A DNA stretch of 64,000 nucleotides. Source: Sambucus nigra (taxonomy: Eukaryota; Streptophyta; Magnoliopsida; Dipsacales; Adoxaceae). Below are positions 33,805-46,754 of this stretch, piece after piece (the first letter of the stretch is position 1; every line of letters starts with the position of its first letter). The DNA is taken from NCBI GenBank assembly GCA_949130495.1, contig OX422223.1, forward strand, positions 75,018,751 through 75,082,750, in the 5' to 3' direction. The position numbers and the translations under genes were made by a program. The notes beneath the pieces are model-generated. The model ran no database searches. It saw only the letters and a program-made list of their open reading frames with translations, and was not told the DNA's origin.

Positions 33805-35280
33805 TGTTAGGATTTTATTCTTATAACCAACTAATGACATTTTATTTTTGAATAAAGTTATTGTCTCGATCATTTTAAATGAGAATCATTTTGTGAGAAT
33901 GTTTTATATTTATGTTTTTAAATATATTATTTATTATGTTGGTCAATTGTACTTATTAGGAATTCTGGTGAGTTAGGTTCGGTTTGATCACGGGAAATCA
34001 AAATTTTAGTTCCAGTATATTTGAACAGTCCACGCCCTATATAGGGAGTTGACATCATTATCAGTATGATTCCATGTGCAATCCAAGTACTTTATCTTAA
34101 ATTATGGTAACCTATCCGATGATTAGATAACTTGTATGATTGTTCAAAAGAGGATTATGATCGGTACATTCAGGAATGTATTGAAAAGGATCACTTGTGA
34201 GATTTAAATCTAAGGGTGGTCCTTATTAGACTTAGGTAATCTCACACCATTTTCAAAGGGTACATAAATTCTTAATCCCTATAAGGATTATAATACTTGT
34301 GTGACTGTTTCTTTGATTGCTATGGGTGCAATTAAGTTTTTGGTAGGATCAATATATCCCGCAAGTTGGTAAATGGTTGTGCGAGTAGGTCTGAGATCAT
34401 AATTCAGTGGAATTGATGTCCAATAAATATCTTGGAATGTAATAATCCCTTGATAGACTTATAAAATTTATCTCCACTAGTAAATCTTCTTAGTGGATTA
34501 TTTTATAATCCATGGAATAGTAAAATAAGTTAATTCTAGGTATCAAAAAATTGATTAGGTGTTGGTTAAAATCAATTAGTGGAAAATTTATTCGACTAAG
34601 CGGATATTTGAAACTTAATGTTGAGATTCATATAATGTACCTTATCAACATTGCAAATAAAACCTCATTAGTTCGAGTGATTTCTAAATAGTTAAAATGG
34701 GATGCAATCAGAATTATTTAGTGGAATTAATTATAATTAAATAAACAAAGGAAGTGAATTATGGGACTGTATTTTAGGATTTTTGAGCATTTGTTTGCTA
34801 TTCAATTTAATTATTTAGTTTTGGGTCCCTAGTATAGTCCATATGCCAAAGTTGCAAAACCAAACTCTCTGGAATATATATATATATTGGTGTAAGATAG
34901 GGTTCTAATATGTATATATTCTCTATTAATTATTAGAGAGGGAAAGAGAAAATACTATTCACATTTTTATGACGAGGGTTAGAGAGAGATACATATCTCA
35001 CCAAATCAATGATTTCATCTCCGTAGGTGCCCACACACCTACCTAGTTTTAGGAATATCATTTATTAGAGGTCTAAGCCTTTCAGTGCATAGAAAAAAAA
35101 GGAACAAAATAAGGTGTCCCTTTCATCTTCTCCAAATTCGGGATCACCAATAAGGTACGTTAAGGTATTGTATTCCAAACCCTTGATTTAAGATTTAACC
35201 TAGTTTTTAATTTGTAATTTATATTACATAATCATTCAAAATTTTTGGGCACAAATTTTTTTGTGTATGTTGATCCCCAA
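33805..35280 (+). repeat. Second LTR of copia A
   Basis: It starts TGTTAGGATTTTATTC after the polypurine tract and aligns with 9543-11114. It is followed by another primer site and leader, not by host DNA, so it is the middle LTR of a tandem arrangement. Confidence 0.85.
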
Positions 35281-35739
35281 AAATTAGTATAGGGCCCAAG
35301 TTATTAGACTGACCATGTTTTAGAAAGACGCATATTGTCCACCATTAAATCCTAGGTTGCATGAAATATGTGCATCGATGTGCATATTTTTGTACTAACA
35401 TGGTTTAAGAGGATGTGAATGATTATATCTATTCCATCATAGTCTCGCAAATATATTTTTATGTGAATGGATCATACGATGGTTTATTTGTAGCTATTAT
35501 CTCTCCTAGGTTCGATTGGGTTGTAATAATTAAGGTTTTATAATTATTACATTTAATCGTTAGAATGGAGAAGTTTGTGAGGGGATGTAATTTTACTTTT
35601 CCTACTTTGTATTGGGTTTCTTATGGAGTATTTCATAGGGTTCTGCTAAATTTAGGGCCTTCAATGTAGTTTCGAAGAAGTTAGAGAAGATAAAAACAAA
35701 GAAAAAAGGAAGAAAAAAGAAGAAAAGAAAAGGAAAATG
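35281..35739 (+). other. Second copia A leader (partial internal region)
   Basis: It matches the leader at 11115-11369 and 12314-12480 (GTCCACCATTAAA, TGCATG, AATAATTAAGGTTTTA, TTTTCCTAC, TGTATTGGG) without the insertions present in the first copy. It ends in an A/G-rich run and jumps straight to LTR sequence. Confidence 0.75.
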
Positions 35740-35878
35740 AGGTTCGCTAAGATATTGTATTCAAAACCCTATGTCTAAGCGTTAAACTAGTTTCTAATTT
35801 TTACTTCCTATTACGTAACCATTTTAAGTTCTTGGCATAATTTTTTTCGCGTATATTGATCCCCAACAAACACAATTA
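35740..35878 (+). repeat. 3' end fragment of a third copia A LTR
   Basis: It matches about the last 135 bp of the second LTR (35148-35280), from GGTTCGCTAAG through TTGTATTC and ACTAGTTTCTAATTT to GATCCCCAACA. The flank AACAC follows at once. Confidence 0.75.
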
Positions 35879-37857
35879 CAATACAATTTCTCTAGACAGA
35901 CTTTAAATTCTCAACCCGACATCCACATGATGGCATATTAACATGTCCACTTTGTAGAGGTATTTTAGACTTTCTAAATAGACTTTAAACACTTTGTCAC
36001 ATTTATAATAAATCTTTGTATGTAAGTGTGTTGGTTTTCCTTTTAATTTTAAGTGATACATATATGAAAGTATACTATTTTATAAAGAGAAAACATACTT
36101 TTTGAAGTTTCTTTGCATAAGTATGTCACATGAAGGATTGCATAATGGTTCAATCCTTTGTGGCTTATTTTTGAATTAAAAACCAAAGTCCAGGACTCTT
36201 CATTAATGCCTTGCTACAGCAAATTATATATTCGTTAATGCGAAGATCTATCTTTACTGGTCATGGGCCAAAGGTTTTCACCAAAAATTTTGTGGTTCCT
36301 CACGACTTCCTTCATTGGTCATTCGCTGTTGCGAATATAATTTTTGTTGACCGCAACATGTACCTATGAACTAGATATTTTTTAAACATCTTCTTAAAAA
36401 ATGTGAAGACTTTTGTGGCATCCATATCCCCTCAAACTCAAGTGCTTGATTTATTTTGTGAGGTCATATTTCCACTTGTCTTAAACTTGTTTTCCACACT
36501 TGGAATAGAATAATACAAATGGTAAGCTTGACTTCATAACATTTATATTTACCAAAACTAAAAAATACAAATTCTTGAGAAATTCTTGTAGAGCAATAAC
36601 ACTTGATCAAACAAGAATGTTTTCAGATTTTGTTTATAATTACTCTGGAGAGTTAAACCCTAGTTTATCATCTACACATTTCTCTTTATGTTCTTGAAGT
36701 GTTTGATTTTTAGACTTTGATCAATTATTAAATCCTAAAAACTTATACCTTTCTTCTTGAACTAGAATACTTGTATTCTTGATCTAGGAAGACTTCTGTG
36801 AATATCTTAAAAACTTATTGTCCAGTTTTAGCAATCCAAAATCAAAACACTTTTAAAACCTTTAAAAAACTCACATCTTAGAAAGTGGTACTCCAGTCAT
36901 TGGTAGTTTCTCAATCAGTTCATTGTTTAATTCAAAAAGTATTTTTGATTTGTGACATAGTTTCAAAAGACATTGAGCGAGTCTCAAACCATTCGCGATT
37001 GTGTAACATTCTCCAATTATTAGCGCCCTCTTCAGAGGATATGGTGGGAAACAGTTTATATTCAGTCAGTGCATTGTAGGATTGTAAGTTATTATATTCT
37101 ATTCGTAGTACTTTACCATAATACATTTGTCATTTCGTTCAGCCTAAGGTTTTTTCTATTGTTAATTTTTACTCGTACGACTTGGTGTTCTATGATTGTT
37201 TACCCTATTTCGCATTTAGATTAATTCACCTTAATTAAAGATCAAATTTAGTGTCACCTAATTGGAAAACATTTCATCAGATAGACCTAAGTTTTTTATT
37301 TTTTACCTTAAAGGAAATAAGGGAAAATACCGCTTCTAGTATGGTGATAATTTTAATTAGGTGCTTTCATTCCATTTAGGTTTTGAGTACACGACACTCT
37401 CAGACGCCAATAGCTGGAGTACGCTTCACAACTGCGACTAGTTTTGGTCCACAAACAAAGTCTTCAAATCTTATGCCAATCAAATTTTCTTTGAAGTAGA
37501 ATATAACTTTTATTACAAGTTAATGGAACCAACGAGTAACCATTAACTACAATCTAGGATGTGTGAGGATATCATATGTTTGAAAAAGATGTAGTAATGG
37601 TTTTGTTTCTCTTAAAAACTCACAAAGTGTTTTTGAAGGTTTTTGAAAGTGGAACATATTTATGAACAAAATTATTTTGGAAGATAAGTTATCAAAACAA
37701 GTTGAATATGAAAGCCAAACTTTCTTAGATTAAATAATGAATAAAAATAAACTTAAAAAACACAATGGGAAAATTAACGAATATTTTCTCTTGAAAGCTA
37801 AGATATTTTCTCTCTTATAAATTCACTTCTCACCTCTTATGGAGCAATAGATCAACT
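35879..37857. other. No gene recognised
   Basis: AT-rich sequence with only short chance open frames (for example 36885-37079). I found no similarity to the other elements in the window. It could be older repeat or unique spacer. Confidence 0.4.
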
Positions 37858-39703
37858 TGTGACAATCCCTTATTTTCCACATACTGGTTGACTATTCCAG
37901 TATGCCAAAGATAGGGCGCGTTAAACAATCTATATCATTCTCAGCATCAAAATACAAATAAAAATAATTAGAGTGAATTTAAATCCATCCACAACGTGCG
38001 ATAACTAAATGATAAATAAAATTGAGGTGACTAATGTCTCAAACATCTAACATAACAAAACTAAATAAATCTTAACTCCCAAAATCATCTTATTGAATGC
38101 ACAAAATATAGTGGACACAAGGTCTATACACTCACTGAAATATAAAGACTAAATTGAAGTACTAAAATAAATATCAATCTATGTTAAAAATCCAATCGAA
38201 GTAAAAATGGAAACATAATGGAGTTTCAAGTCTAATTCTCCTCAGCCCTATGCCTAAAAATATTTTTATATTATTAGGTCTAGATCCCTAAAGTTTCAAT
38301 GAATATCTTTAATATCCATATGAATCACCATGCGACTCATTTACAATAAAAATGTCATCCAGTCGGCATTCGCATGAAATAAATAACTCACCTCTCACCT
38401 AAGTGAAATAATATGAGCAGGTTCCAACCCAAGACATAAACTATACTAAAAGTCTCTATATCTAGAGTAATAATGAGTAAAAATATACCAAAATGTAACA
38501 GGGATGAATTAATTACACGTGTAGAGTAAAAAATCCAAACACCAACCACTGCAATGTCACCTGCAAGATAGGATATATCCAATATCATAATCAAAACACA
38601 AAATTATGGCATAGGATTTATTTCAATTAATTGCTCTGAACTAAAATATCTCTTTTTATAATCTTATTGGCATGAAATGAAGGCAACCACCTTTGGGAAC
38701 CTTTGCATGCTTCTATCAGTAAATATGTAGGAGTTCCTCACCTAACAGACTTAAACAAACACACAAATAACATCATGGAGATCACTACGTAGTAACACAA
38801 TCATCTGGTCCCATACCCAAACTTGCTCGATGGATTAAGTAAATATGCATATTTTTCACGAAGAAGTGACCATCTTGAACGTATGATCAAAACACAACTA
38901 CCTCAATAATGGCTTGCATCAATAGTCGGGTGTGCAGTATACGATCACAACCTTTAAAGAAAGCCCATCCAATAGATTCCCCACGAATGATGATATGTTC
39001 ATACAAGTAGTACGTATATATATATATATATATATATATATCAAACACTATATGCATATAATTCAAGAATGTCGCTTCACTCCCACGCATACTCAAAAGC
39101 GTCCCAATCCCCAACACTGGATTATTCAAAATAAATAAAGGTTTATAACTTCTCAAACCTACTTTAAAATCTCCTCTCATAATACTCTAATTTAAACATC
39201 GTCTTAAATTGTATTTTAAGTCCATAAGAATTTCCCTTGGATTAGTTATGTGCCCAAAGCATCCTTTGTTGCCCCAAAAGCCGTCGATAGCGTGATCTTG
39301 TTCGAATGAGATCTCAAGGTTGTTCGAACGGCATCGCGTTCAAACGAGACACCAATCTCGTTCGAACGATATAGGCACAGAAGTCTTCTTTTACCCTAAA
39401 AAAGAAATGGTCATTGTTAACCCAAAGCTCAAATTTAAATCTTCAAATCACTATATTTTCCATTCTCTTTCGAATCTTACCCATATTAGTGTAATACTAA
39501 CACATATTAACCAACTATAATCATAAACTACGGTCTGATTCAATAAATCTTTAGATTAAACCAAGTTTCTCTTTTACATTAAATGGAGTCATATACTCAT
39601 ACGATTTCAGATCTACATATCAAATCAACATGGGGATTCAACTTACCTATAAAATTAAATGTTAAACATTAGTTTTAATCCCATAAATAAATTCCAAAAC
39701 AAT
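37858..39703 (-). repeat. Distal part of the chromovirus 3' LTR
   Basis: It begins TGTGACAATCCCTTATT, an imperfect inverted copy of the end at 57726. It has the CATTCTCAGCATC landmark shared with other chromovirus-type LTRs here, an (AT)n tract at 39016-39042 and a TTCGAA word array at 39298-39372. There is no coding sequence. Confidence 0.65.
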
Positions 39704-41281
39704 TTGAAGTGACTATATTTTGACGGGATGATTCTGAAAATTACAAAAACTAAATTTTTGTATAATATTTTTTCAAATTTACTTTTTTTAAACAAAATTA
39801 ATTCAAATGAATTAAACAATCAAATATTATTAAACTAAAAAAATTACCCAAAGATAAATGTTGCACCAATTAAAAGAGCTGTGATTAACCGATTTTATCT
39901 TAGATCAAAGCATGTATATAGGTGAGTATAGGAATATAAAATAAAACAAACATAATGCCTGGTGTACGAGGAAAACCCAAATGAGAAAAACCTCGGACGG
40001 TCCAGCCACACAAAATCCACGAAGTACGAAATTATAAAAACACACGAAAGTGGACTTACTACACATACTCGACACCCTCATAAGCCTTGCCGCTCCTCAT
40101 TCCTTCAAACTCCACTTAGTGACACGCAGGAGTCCATCCATGAAGCTACGACAATGTGTGAGTCCACAGACGCCTAAGAATTCACATATAAGGCTCAGCA
40201 ACCGTCACACACATAGAGTCCACCGTGTGTAAACCAAAGAGCATGGAATCCTCTACACGTAACAATTCTCAACAAGATGAAAAGAATAAACTATGGTGCT
40301 AAAAACATGATCTCAAAACATATATATGAAGAATTTTGGAACATAAACTAGCTGATTGTAAACAAGAGTTTGTGTTTGGAAAAATTAATCATTAATGATT
40401 AACAAAATATTTTAGGACTTTTTGGAAGAGTTTTTGCTCTCAAAAGGATGGAAAAATAAGTTTTTAAACTGCTGCTATGCACTACTTAAAATGGATGGAA
40501 AAGGAAATAGTGGGAAGGTGAAAAATAAAATGTCATTTTTTTAAAAACGTGTTGGTTCATTCGAACGACATGGCACCTCATTTGAATGATATACCCTTTC
40601 TCATTGGAACATGGTTCTAAAGAGAATTCAAACGAGTTCTATAGAGGTTAGCTTTTTCGAAAATTTTCCTCATTAGAAAGTCACTTGAACGAGGGTATTA
40701 ATCTCGTTCAAACGGCCTTCGATCCAGTTATCTAAAGAGATTCCAGAAAGAAGGAAAAAATGGTTCGTTAGAATTTTGACATATACCGTTCGAATGAGGT
40801 ACCCATTCTGGTTAGTACGAGGAACCCATTCTAGTCAGAACGAGGTACCCATTCTAGTTATAACGGCGTACCTGTACTGGTTAGAATATCCTATCTAATG
40901 AGAAAACAACAAAGGCAAATTTTGACTCATTTGAAGTTCCATTTGATCCAGGGTCTAACGTCACCCAAAATAACTTATAAAAAATGTGTACAAATATTTT
41001 ATAATTAGATTAAAAACATCTTAACACCCAATAATAAAATATCCAAGGCTTAACATAAAATATGCATTCATACCAGAGAGATCCTTGCTACATTAATGAC
41101 GAAACATGGTACGAAACACGAAATGATGATGTGCTATCTTTAGCTTGGCTGCTACCTCTTCAACAAATATGTCATAAGCTTGAAAGGTCACTAACTCAAG
41201 CCCTAACCTATGAATCAAAATTTTTTATCCGAAATTAAGCCAATACATACAAATTAACTCAATTGGAAATTTGTCCTTGCA
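39704..41281 (-). repeat. 3' LTR of copia B
   Basis: It aligns with 55404-56918 throughout (GTACGAGGAAAACCC, CCTCGGACGG, GGTACCCATTCTGGTTA, GCATTCATACC, TTGGAAATTTGTC). It ends CCTTGCA beside the polypurine tract. Confidence 0.85.
40555..40885. repeat. TTCGAACGA words and ~27-bp tandem units in the copia B 3' LTR
   Basis: TTCGAACGA-type words occur at 40559-40610 and 40650-40720. About four units of GAGGTACCCATTCTGGTTA-type sequence follow at 40795-40885. The 5' LTR has the equivalent block at 56220-56525. Confidence 0.7.
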
Positions 41282-41296
41282 AATATCCCCCTTTGG
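41282..41296 (-). other. Polypurine tract of copia B
   Basis: The minus strand reads CCAAAGGGGGATATT directly before the LTR start TGCAAGGACA, as expected for the plus-strand primer. Confidence 0.75.
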
Positions 41297-42335
41297 CTAT
41301 TCTGAGACAAGAGAAAAAAAACACCTATGGACTGTCAAGCACATCTAATAGACTCAATCCCAACCCCAAAAGAAAAAAGTACAAACATTTGACAGACACA
41401 TACTCAAAGTATCTTTACTTGCATGAAAAATTTGTCACATGGTTATAAACCTGCACACTTAAACACGCCATCAAATTCATAAAGAATATAACAATATAAA
41501 TTTTTGTAATAAAATCCCCCCTCCCCATTTCTCTAACAATATCTACCAAAGTAAGGACGTCTCCCCTTCGGTAAAAGATCTCACCCAAATGAAAAGGGAT
41601 AGATACCATTTATCCCTTTTTTTGTTCAGGAATAAACAAAGATTAAGGTACATATAATAGTTAATTTCTCACCAGATAAAACAATTCTCCCCCTAAATTA
41701 AATAAGGGATAAGCATCAAGGAAAAACAAGTATATCATGCAATGGAGTGATATATGTAACAATAAATCAACTCAGCAACACAAGTACAACTAAGCCAAAC
41801 AAAGAACAATAGATACCAACTTTAATTCAATAACTAAATGATACCAACTAGAATCTACTAAGAGATATAGGATGTCAATTTAAAACAAGCAACAAGATAA
41901 ATACTAATACGAACAAATAGCATACCAAAATAAAATATAGATTTAAACCGATGACATACATGGACTAGATGGAACCGCAAAGACCCAGAACAAATGATAC
42001 CATATATATAAATATACAAAAGATACCAATGAAGCATAGGCACACATATATAGGTATAAATATCACACAAGACAAATTAAGAACAATAACCTTTCCTCAC
42101 TCGTATGGCATTAATCTGTCTAAATGAATTGGTGGTTAACGGAGTGAAGGGTGTAAACTAGATACAAAAGGATTATGACCCAATCACTTACACATATTCA
42201 AGGATTTTTATTTGATCGAAAACATTTATTAAACTTAGATTTAGCCTCAGGTGACAAGATAACATGAACTCAAAGACCTAACAAGTACAATGCACACAAG
42301 CCTAGATTTTTAATGATTCTACAAATCAATAGAGT
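41297..42335 (-). other. Copia B internal region without recognisable coding sequence
   Basis: AT-rich. This is where RT and RNase H would lie in a complete copia element, but no such motifs can be read in any frame. Confidence 0.5.
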
Positions 42336-44285
42336 CATGACATGTTAAGAATAACTAGGATTCATTGTGCACATCATTGATCTTCAACTTTAAAACCCTC
42401 AAAACTAAACATATATCATTTTTAACTCAAATCTTTTTAAGATACCAATTTTGATGATCAATGTTAAAAACATGGCCTTGGCAATTTACTCTTATCTTTT
42501 GCCTCTTAATTTTTTAGGCTCTTACCAAAGGTGGCTTTCCCGCAAAGGAGATTGCTCCCTCCATAGCCCTTTACCGTGCCCACTCATATTTTTCATAAAA
42601 TAACAAACTCACTAACAATGGTTCTTACATGCACAAATCCACCATCATCAAAAGATATATTAATGAAAATATTGTTGGGATAAAATCTCACTTAGCTTAA
42701 ATATATCATGTGAAGTTAAAGTTCAAAAAATCTCATGCATGTGTGTGAGGAGGCATATACAAAGTGAATTCATTAAGCAAATTAAAATAAAACTACTCCG
42801 TGCGAGAATGATTAATAAGAATTTAAGCATTGAAATTCATAAACAAAAGGTCTAGACACATGGAACGATATTGGATTCAAACACAAGTATATGTCACACA
42901 AAATGTGAAAAACTAAACTACACATAAATAAAAGAAATCTTTTTGAGTTTGTACATTTTAAAAACCAATTTGAAAATAAGGAGAACACAAAAGACAAACA
43001 AAATCTTTTCGTATTTTTCAATATGCCCTAATAAATTAAAAATCAAAATTCAAAATACTCAAAACACATACAACTAGAAAACACATATATGCTAAAGTAC
43101 AAAAGCTAGTGTACGCACACAGGCAAACACATTCAACCATTAGATTTAGCATGTAAATTGTCATGTGCAAGCATTGGACAATAAAAAAAGTCTATCCTCT
43201 AAAGCCTATAAATTGAATATTCTAACCCATATTGGTGAAATGTGTCGTTCTCGGGCTTTGGGAACCTTGGTGACTATATTTAGACTTCCCAAGACCATTT
43301 TTGAGTTCAAAGCAAAAACGCCTAAGGTGACCCTTACTATTACAATGTGTGCACGTAAAGACACATGGAATTTTACCTGAGGGTTTAATTTTTTTTAACG
43401 TTCCTCGCAATAATTGATCCTCCCAAAATCATGGTCGTGGCTTTATTAACGAAAGCATTTTGAATATTGAACCCAATACCACATTTGTCATTTTTATTTG
43501 AACAGTGACTAACATCTTATCCAACTTTCGGACATAAAATCCAAATCAAATTCGACACGACTCGAGTATCTTAATCTCTCTTCAAGCTCCACTATCCCAG
43601 ACTCAAGTAAACGCCTAGACTCTTTAAACTCAATAAGCTCTTTCATCACAGCCTCCATTAAACCTCGAAGACTATCTCTCTCACCATCAACATTCTCTAG
43701 CTTCTCTCGAAGAGTCCTCTCATGTGCCCTAACATCATCATTTAAAGCACTCTCAGCATTTCCTATTGCACGTTCTTTAACCCTAACTTTTAACTTCAAG
43801 TTTGTCTTTTTTCAATTGCAACGATTCTGCATACAACTTATGAAAGGAAACTTGGAGCCCACTCTCATCATCCTCTTTTTCATCCTCACTCATTTCTCCA
43901 TCTTTCTACCATCACACACTTGGGATTCACAAATAATGGCCTTGGAAGTATCATGCAAATAAATATCATCGTGGGAAGATTTCTCATCAAAACTTACATA
44001 ACTAGCCATGAACGTAGTGAAGTTGAACTCGATGGGGGAATTGGGTCCCTCTTCCGGTTCAATATCACTAAGGGTGGCATTGTATACAATATGTTTTTTG
44101 CGCTCCTTCCTTAGTTTAGTAGGGCACTCAGTTTCCCTATAGCAGTACCCCTCGCACCCATAACACTTATTCGACTCGTCCCTCTTAAGATTATTGATAC
44201 GATTCTTAGGGAACTACTCAGCCCTGTTATACTTAGACTTCTCAAATTTCTTATGATCATATTTATATTTCTCTTTATTCATCAT
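42336..44285 (-). pseudogene. Copia B gag middle region, copy 1 (zinc knuckle, coiled coil, second zinc knuckle)
   Basis: Read leftwards, near 44165-44130 is a knuckle CYGCEGYCYRETEC in which the histidine is tyrosine. An acidic stretch with MASYVSFDEKSSHDD follows. At 43799-43509 a strongly heptad-like segment (MKLKVRVKERAIGNAESA, then LREKLENVDGERDSL) is predicted coiled coil. At 43410-43222 a second knuckle CTHCNSKGHLRRFC is intact. This order is typical of one group of plant copia gag proteins. Below 43.1 kb coding similarity fades. The whole segment is repeated at 45.5-46.7 and 50.1-51.0 kb. Confidence 0.7.
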
Positions 44286-45464
44286 CAACCTTGCCTTAAT
44301 CCCATTATATGGGGTTAGACACATGAATTCTCCTTTTCCATTCGAATCTATTATATGCAATATTATCAATCAAGTTTAACTTCTTAAGATCTCTCTTAAT
44401 AATTTCCTCCCACGATAGCTTATGGCGACCTCTTTTTATTTTACCCTCTATTTACAACAATCTCCCTCTTGTTATAGAGGCATCTATTGGTCTACACAAC
44501 ACATGCCCGTACCACCAAGTCTACTTTCTCTTAATTTATCGCCAATGGGAGCTACTCCAAAATTTTCTCTCACGTATTGGTATTTTCTTTTGTCCTTTCT
44601 AGTAATTCCTATCATCCAACGAAGCATCCCTATTTCAATAACATGGGGACTTTGTTCATGTTTTTTCTTTAACGCCCAACACTTCACTCCCTATATAGTC
44701 GCTGACCTAACAACTATTCTATAAAATTTTCCTTTTAAATTATTAGTTATCCTCTTATCGCATAACACCCCACTCGCTTGTATCCATTTCATCCAACCAG
44801 TTGATATTCTACTCGTAACATCCTTATCAATATCTCCATTACTTTGTAACATTGAACCTAGATAATGAAATTTAATAGTTTGGTTTATCATTTTTCCTTC
44901 AATCTTTAACATTATGTTACTCGACGCCTCATTATTAAATTTACATTACATAAATTTCGTTTTATTTCTACTCATTTTTAGTCCCTTGGACTCTAAGGCT
45001 TTTATCTAAGTATCTACTATCATCACTAAGCCCTCCTTTGAAGTGTCTACTAAAACTATATCATCTGCAAACGACATACTCCATGGGACATCTTCTTGTA
45101 TATCCTTAGTAATCTCATCCAATACGAAGGCAAATAAATAAGGACTTAAGGCCGATCCTTCATAAAGTCATTAGTTTCTCCACAAATAGTCCTTACTCTA
45201 GTGTTTGTGTTATCATACATATCTTCAATAACTTTAATATAACTCATAGGGATTCTTTTTCTCCTTAAATCCCATCAAATTATATCCCTAGGTACTCTAT
45301 CGTAAGCCTTTTCTAAATCTATAAAGACCATATATAAATTTTTATTATTACTTCTAAATTTCTCCATCAATTGTCTTAATAAGTAAATAGCTTCCGTAGT
45401 GGATTTCCCTTGCATAAACCTAAATTGATTGTCCGAAATAGTTGACTTATTTCTATTTATTACA
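44286..45464 (-). pseudogene. LINE reverse transcriptase fragment inside copia B
   Basis: Read leftwards, fragments of a non-LTR RT appear in shifting frames: FVEKL and IGL with the S-Y-FADD-like box (near 45070, partly lost). Then come FHYLGSMLQSNGDIDKDVTS at 44912-44691 and MLRWMIGITRKDKRKYQYVR at 44687-44484. These last two are the hallmark C-terminal motifs of plant L1-like RT ORFs. It interrupts gag sequence that continues on both sides. Poly-A and target duplication are not clear. Confidence 0.65.
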
Positions 45465-46754
45465 CTTCAAAATTTTTTTGAACTTCTTAGCAAACATAGC
45501 CATATCATCGGAGTCGATGTCAGACTCATAACTAAAGTCCTGATATTTTAAGAATGACTAGGATTCATTGTGGAAACCCAGTGATCTTCAACTTTAACAC
45601 CCTCAAAACTAAACATATATCATTTTTTAACTCAAATATTTTATAGATACCAATTTTGATTATCAATGTTAAAAACATGGCCTTGGTAATTTATTCTTTT
45701 CTTTTGCCTCTTAATTTTTTAGGCTTTTGCCAATGGTGGTTTTACCGCAAAGGAAATTTGTTCCCTCCGTAGCCCTTTACCATGCACACTCATATTTTCA
45801 ATACACAACAAACTCACGCATAATGTTTCTTACATGCACAAATTTTCCTTAGTTAAAATATGTGTAGATGACAAGATTGATTGGAGAACATATCACTTAG
45901 CTTAAATATAGCATGTGAAGTTAAAGTTAAAAAAAGGTCGTTCATGTGTGTGAGGAGACATATAGAAAGTGAGTCCATTAAGCAAATTAAAATCAAACTA
46001 CTGTGTACGAGCATGATTAGGAACAATTTCAGCATTGAAATTCATAACCAAAATTTCTATCCAAATGGATACATCGAATGATATTGTATTCAGACACAAG
46101 GATATGCCACATAAAATGTGTAAAACTAAACTAAACATAAATAAAAAATATATTTTTTAAGTTTTTACATTCTTAAAACCAATTTGAAAATTAGGACAAC
46201 ACAAAAGACAAGCAAAATCTTTTTGTATTTTTCAATAAGAACTAATAAATGAAACATCATGATACAATACACTCAAAACACATAAAACTAGAAAATATAT
46301 ATGTCATGAAGTACAAAAGCTATTGTATGTTAACATGCGAACACATTCAATCATTAAATTTATCGTGTAAATTATCATGTGAAATCATTCAAGAATCAAT
46401 CATTATATCATGTAAAGCCTCTAAATCGGATTTCCTAACCAACATAGGTGAACGTGATGTTCTCGGGCTTTGGGGACCTCGATGACTCTAGATTTAGACT
46501 TCTTACGACCATTTTTTAGTTCAAAGAAAAAATGCCTAAGGTCACCCTTCCTATTACAATGTGTACATGTAAAGGCACATGAAATGTTACATAAGGGTTG
46601 ACCTTTTTTAACGTTCCTAGCAATGGTTGATTCTACCAAAATCATGACTTTGTCTTTATTAGTGGAAGCATTTTGAATATAGAATCCAATACCATAGTTG
46701 TCATTTTTTTATATGAATGGTATTTAATATCTTATCCAAATTTTTGAACCAAGA
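45465..46754 (-). pseudogene. Copia B duplicated segment: start of gag middle copy 1 and end of copy 2
   Basis: 45545-45465 (acidic SDIDSDDMAMFAKKF-like reading) is the part of copy 1 upstream of the LINE. From 45555 to 46700 the sequence matches 42340-43450 (ACTAGGATTCATTGTG, then ACATGGCCTTGG, CCCTTTACC), including a second knuckle CTHCNRKGDLRHFF at 46645-46421 whose last cysteine is Phe. This shows a tandem duplication within the element. Confidence 0.7.

Larger units (their letters stand above)
9543..35878 (+). mobile_element. Ty1/copia element A with three LTR copies and large nested insertions
   Basis: Order: 5' LTR (9543-11114), primer site, leader, gag (18.05-18.63 kb), protease, integrase, RT, RNase H (to 33.79 kb), LTR (33805-35280), a second leader and the last ~140 bp of a third LTR ending at 35878. 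PR-IN-RT-RH is copia order. The flanks AATAC (9538-9542) and AACAC (35879-35883) agree at four of five bases, as expected of an aged 5-bp target duplication. Insertions inside it are an LTR fragment, a solo LTR, a probable solo chromovirus LTR, and the CACTA nest that splits the RT. All coding parts are decayed. Confidence 0.8.

Noticed and set aside
36885..37126. Overlapping 64-aa frames on both strands
   Set aside because: Short, overlapping and without motif similarity, in AT-rich spacer.
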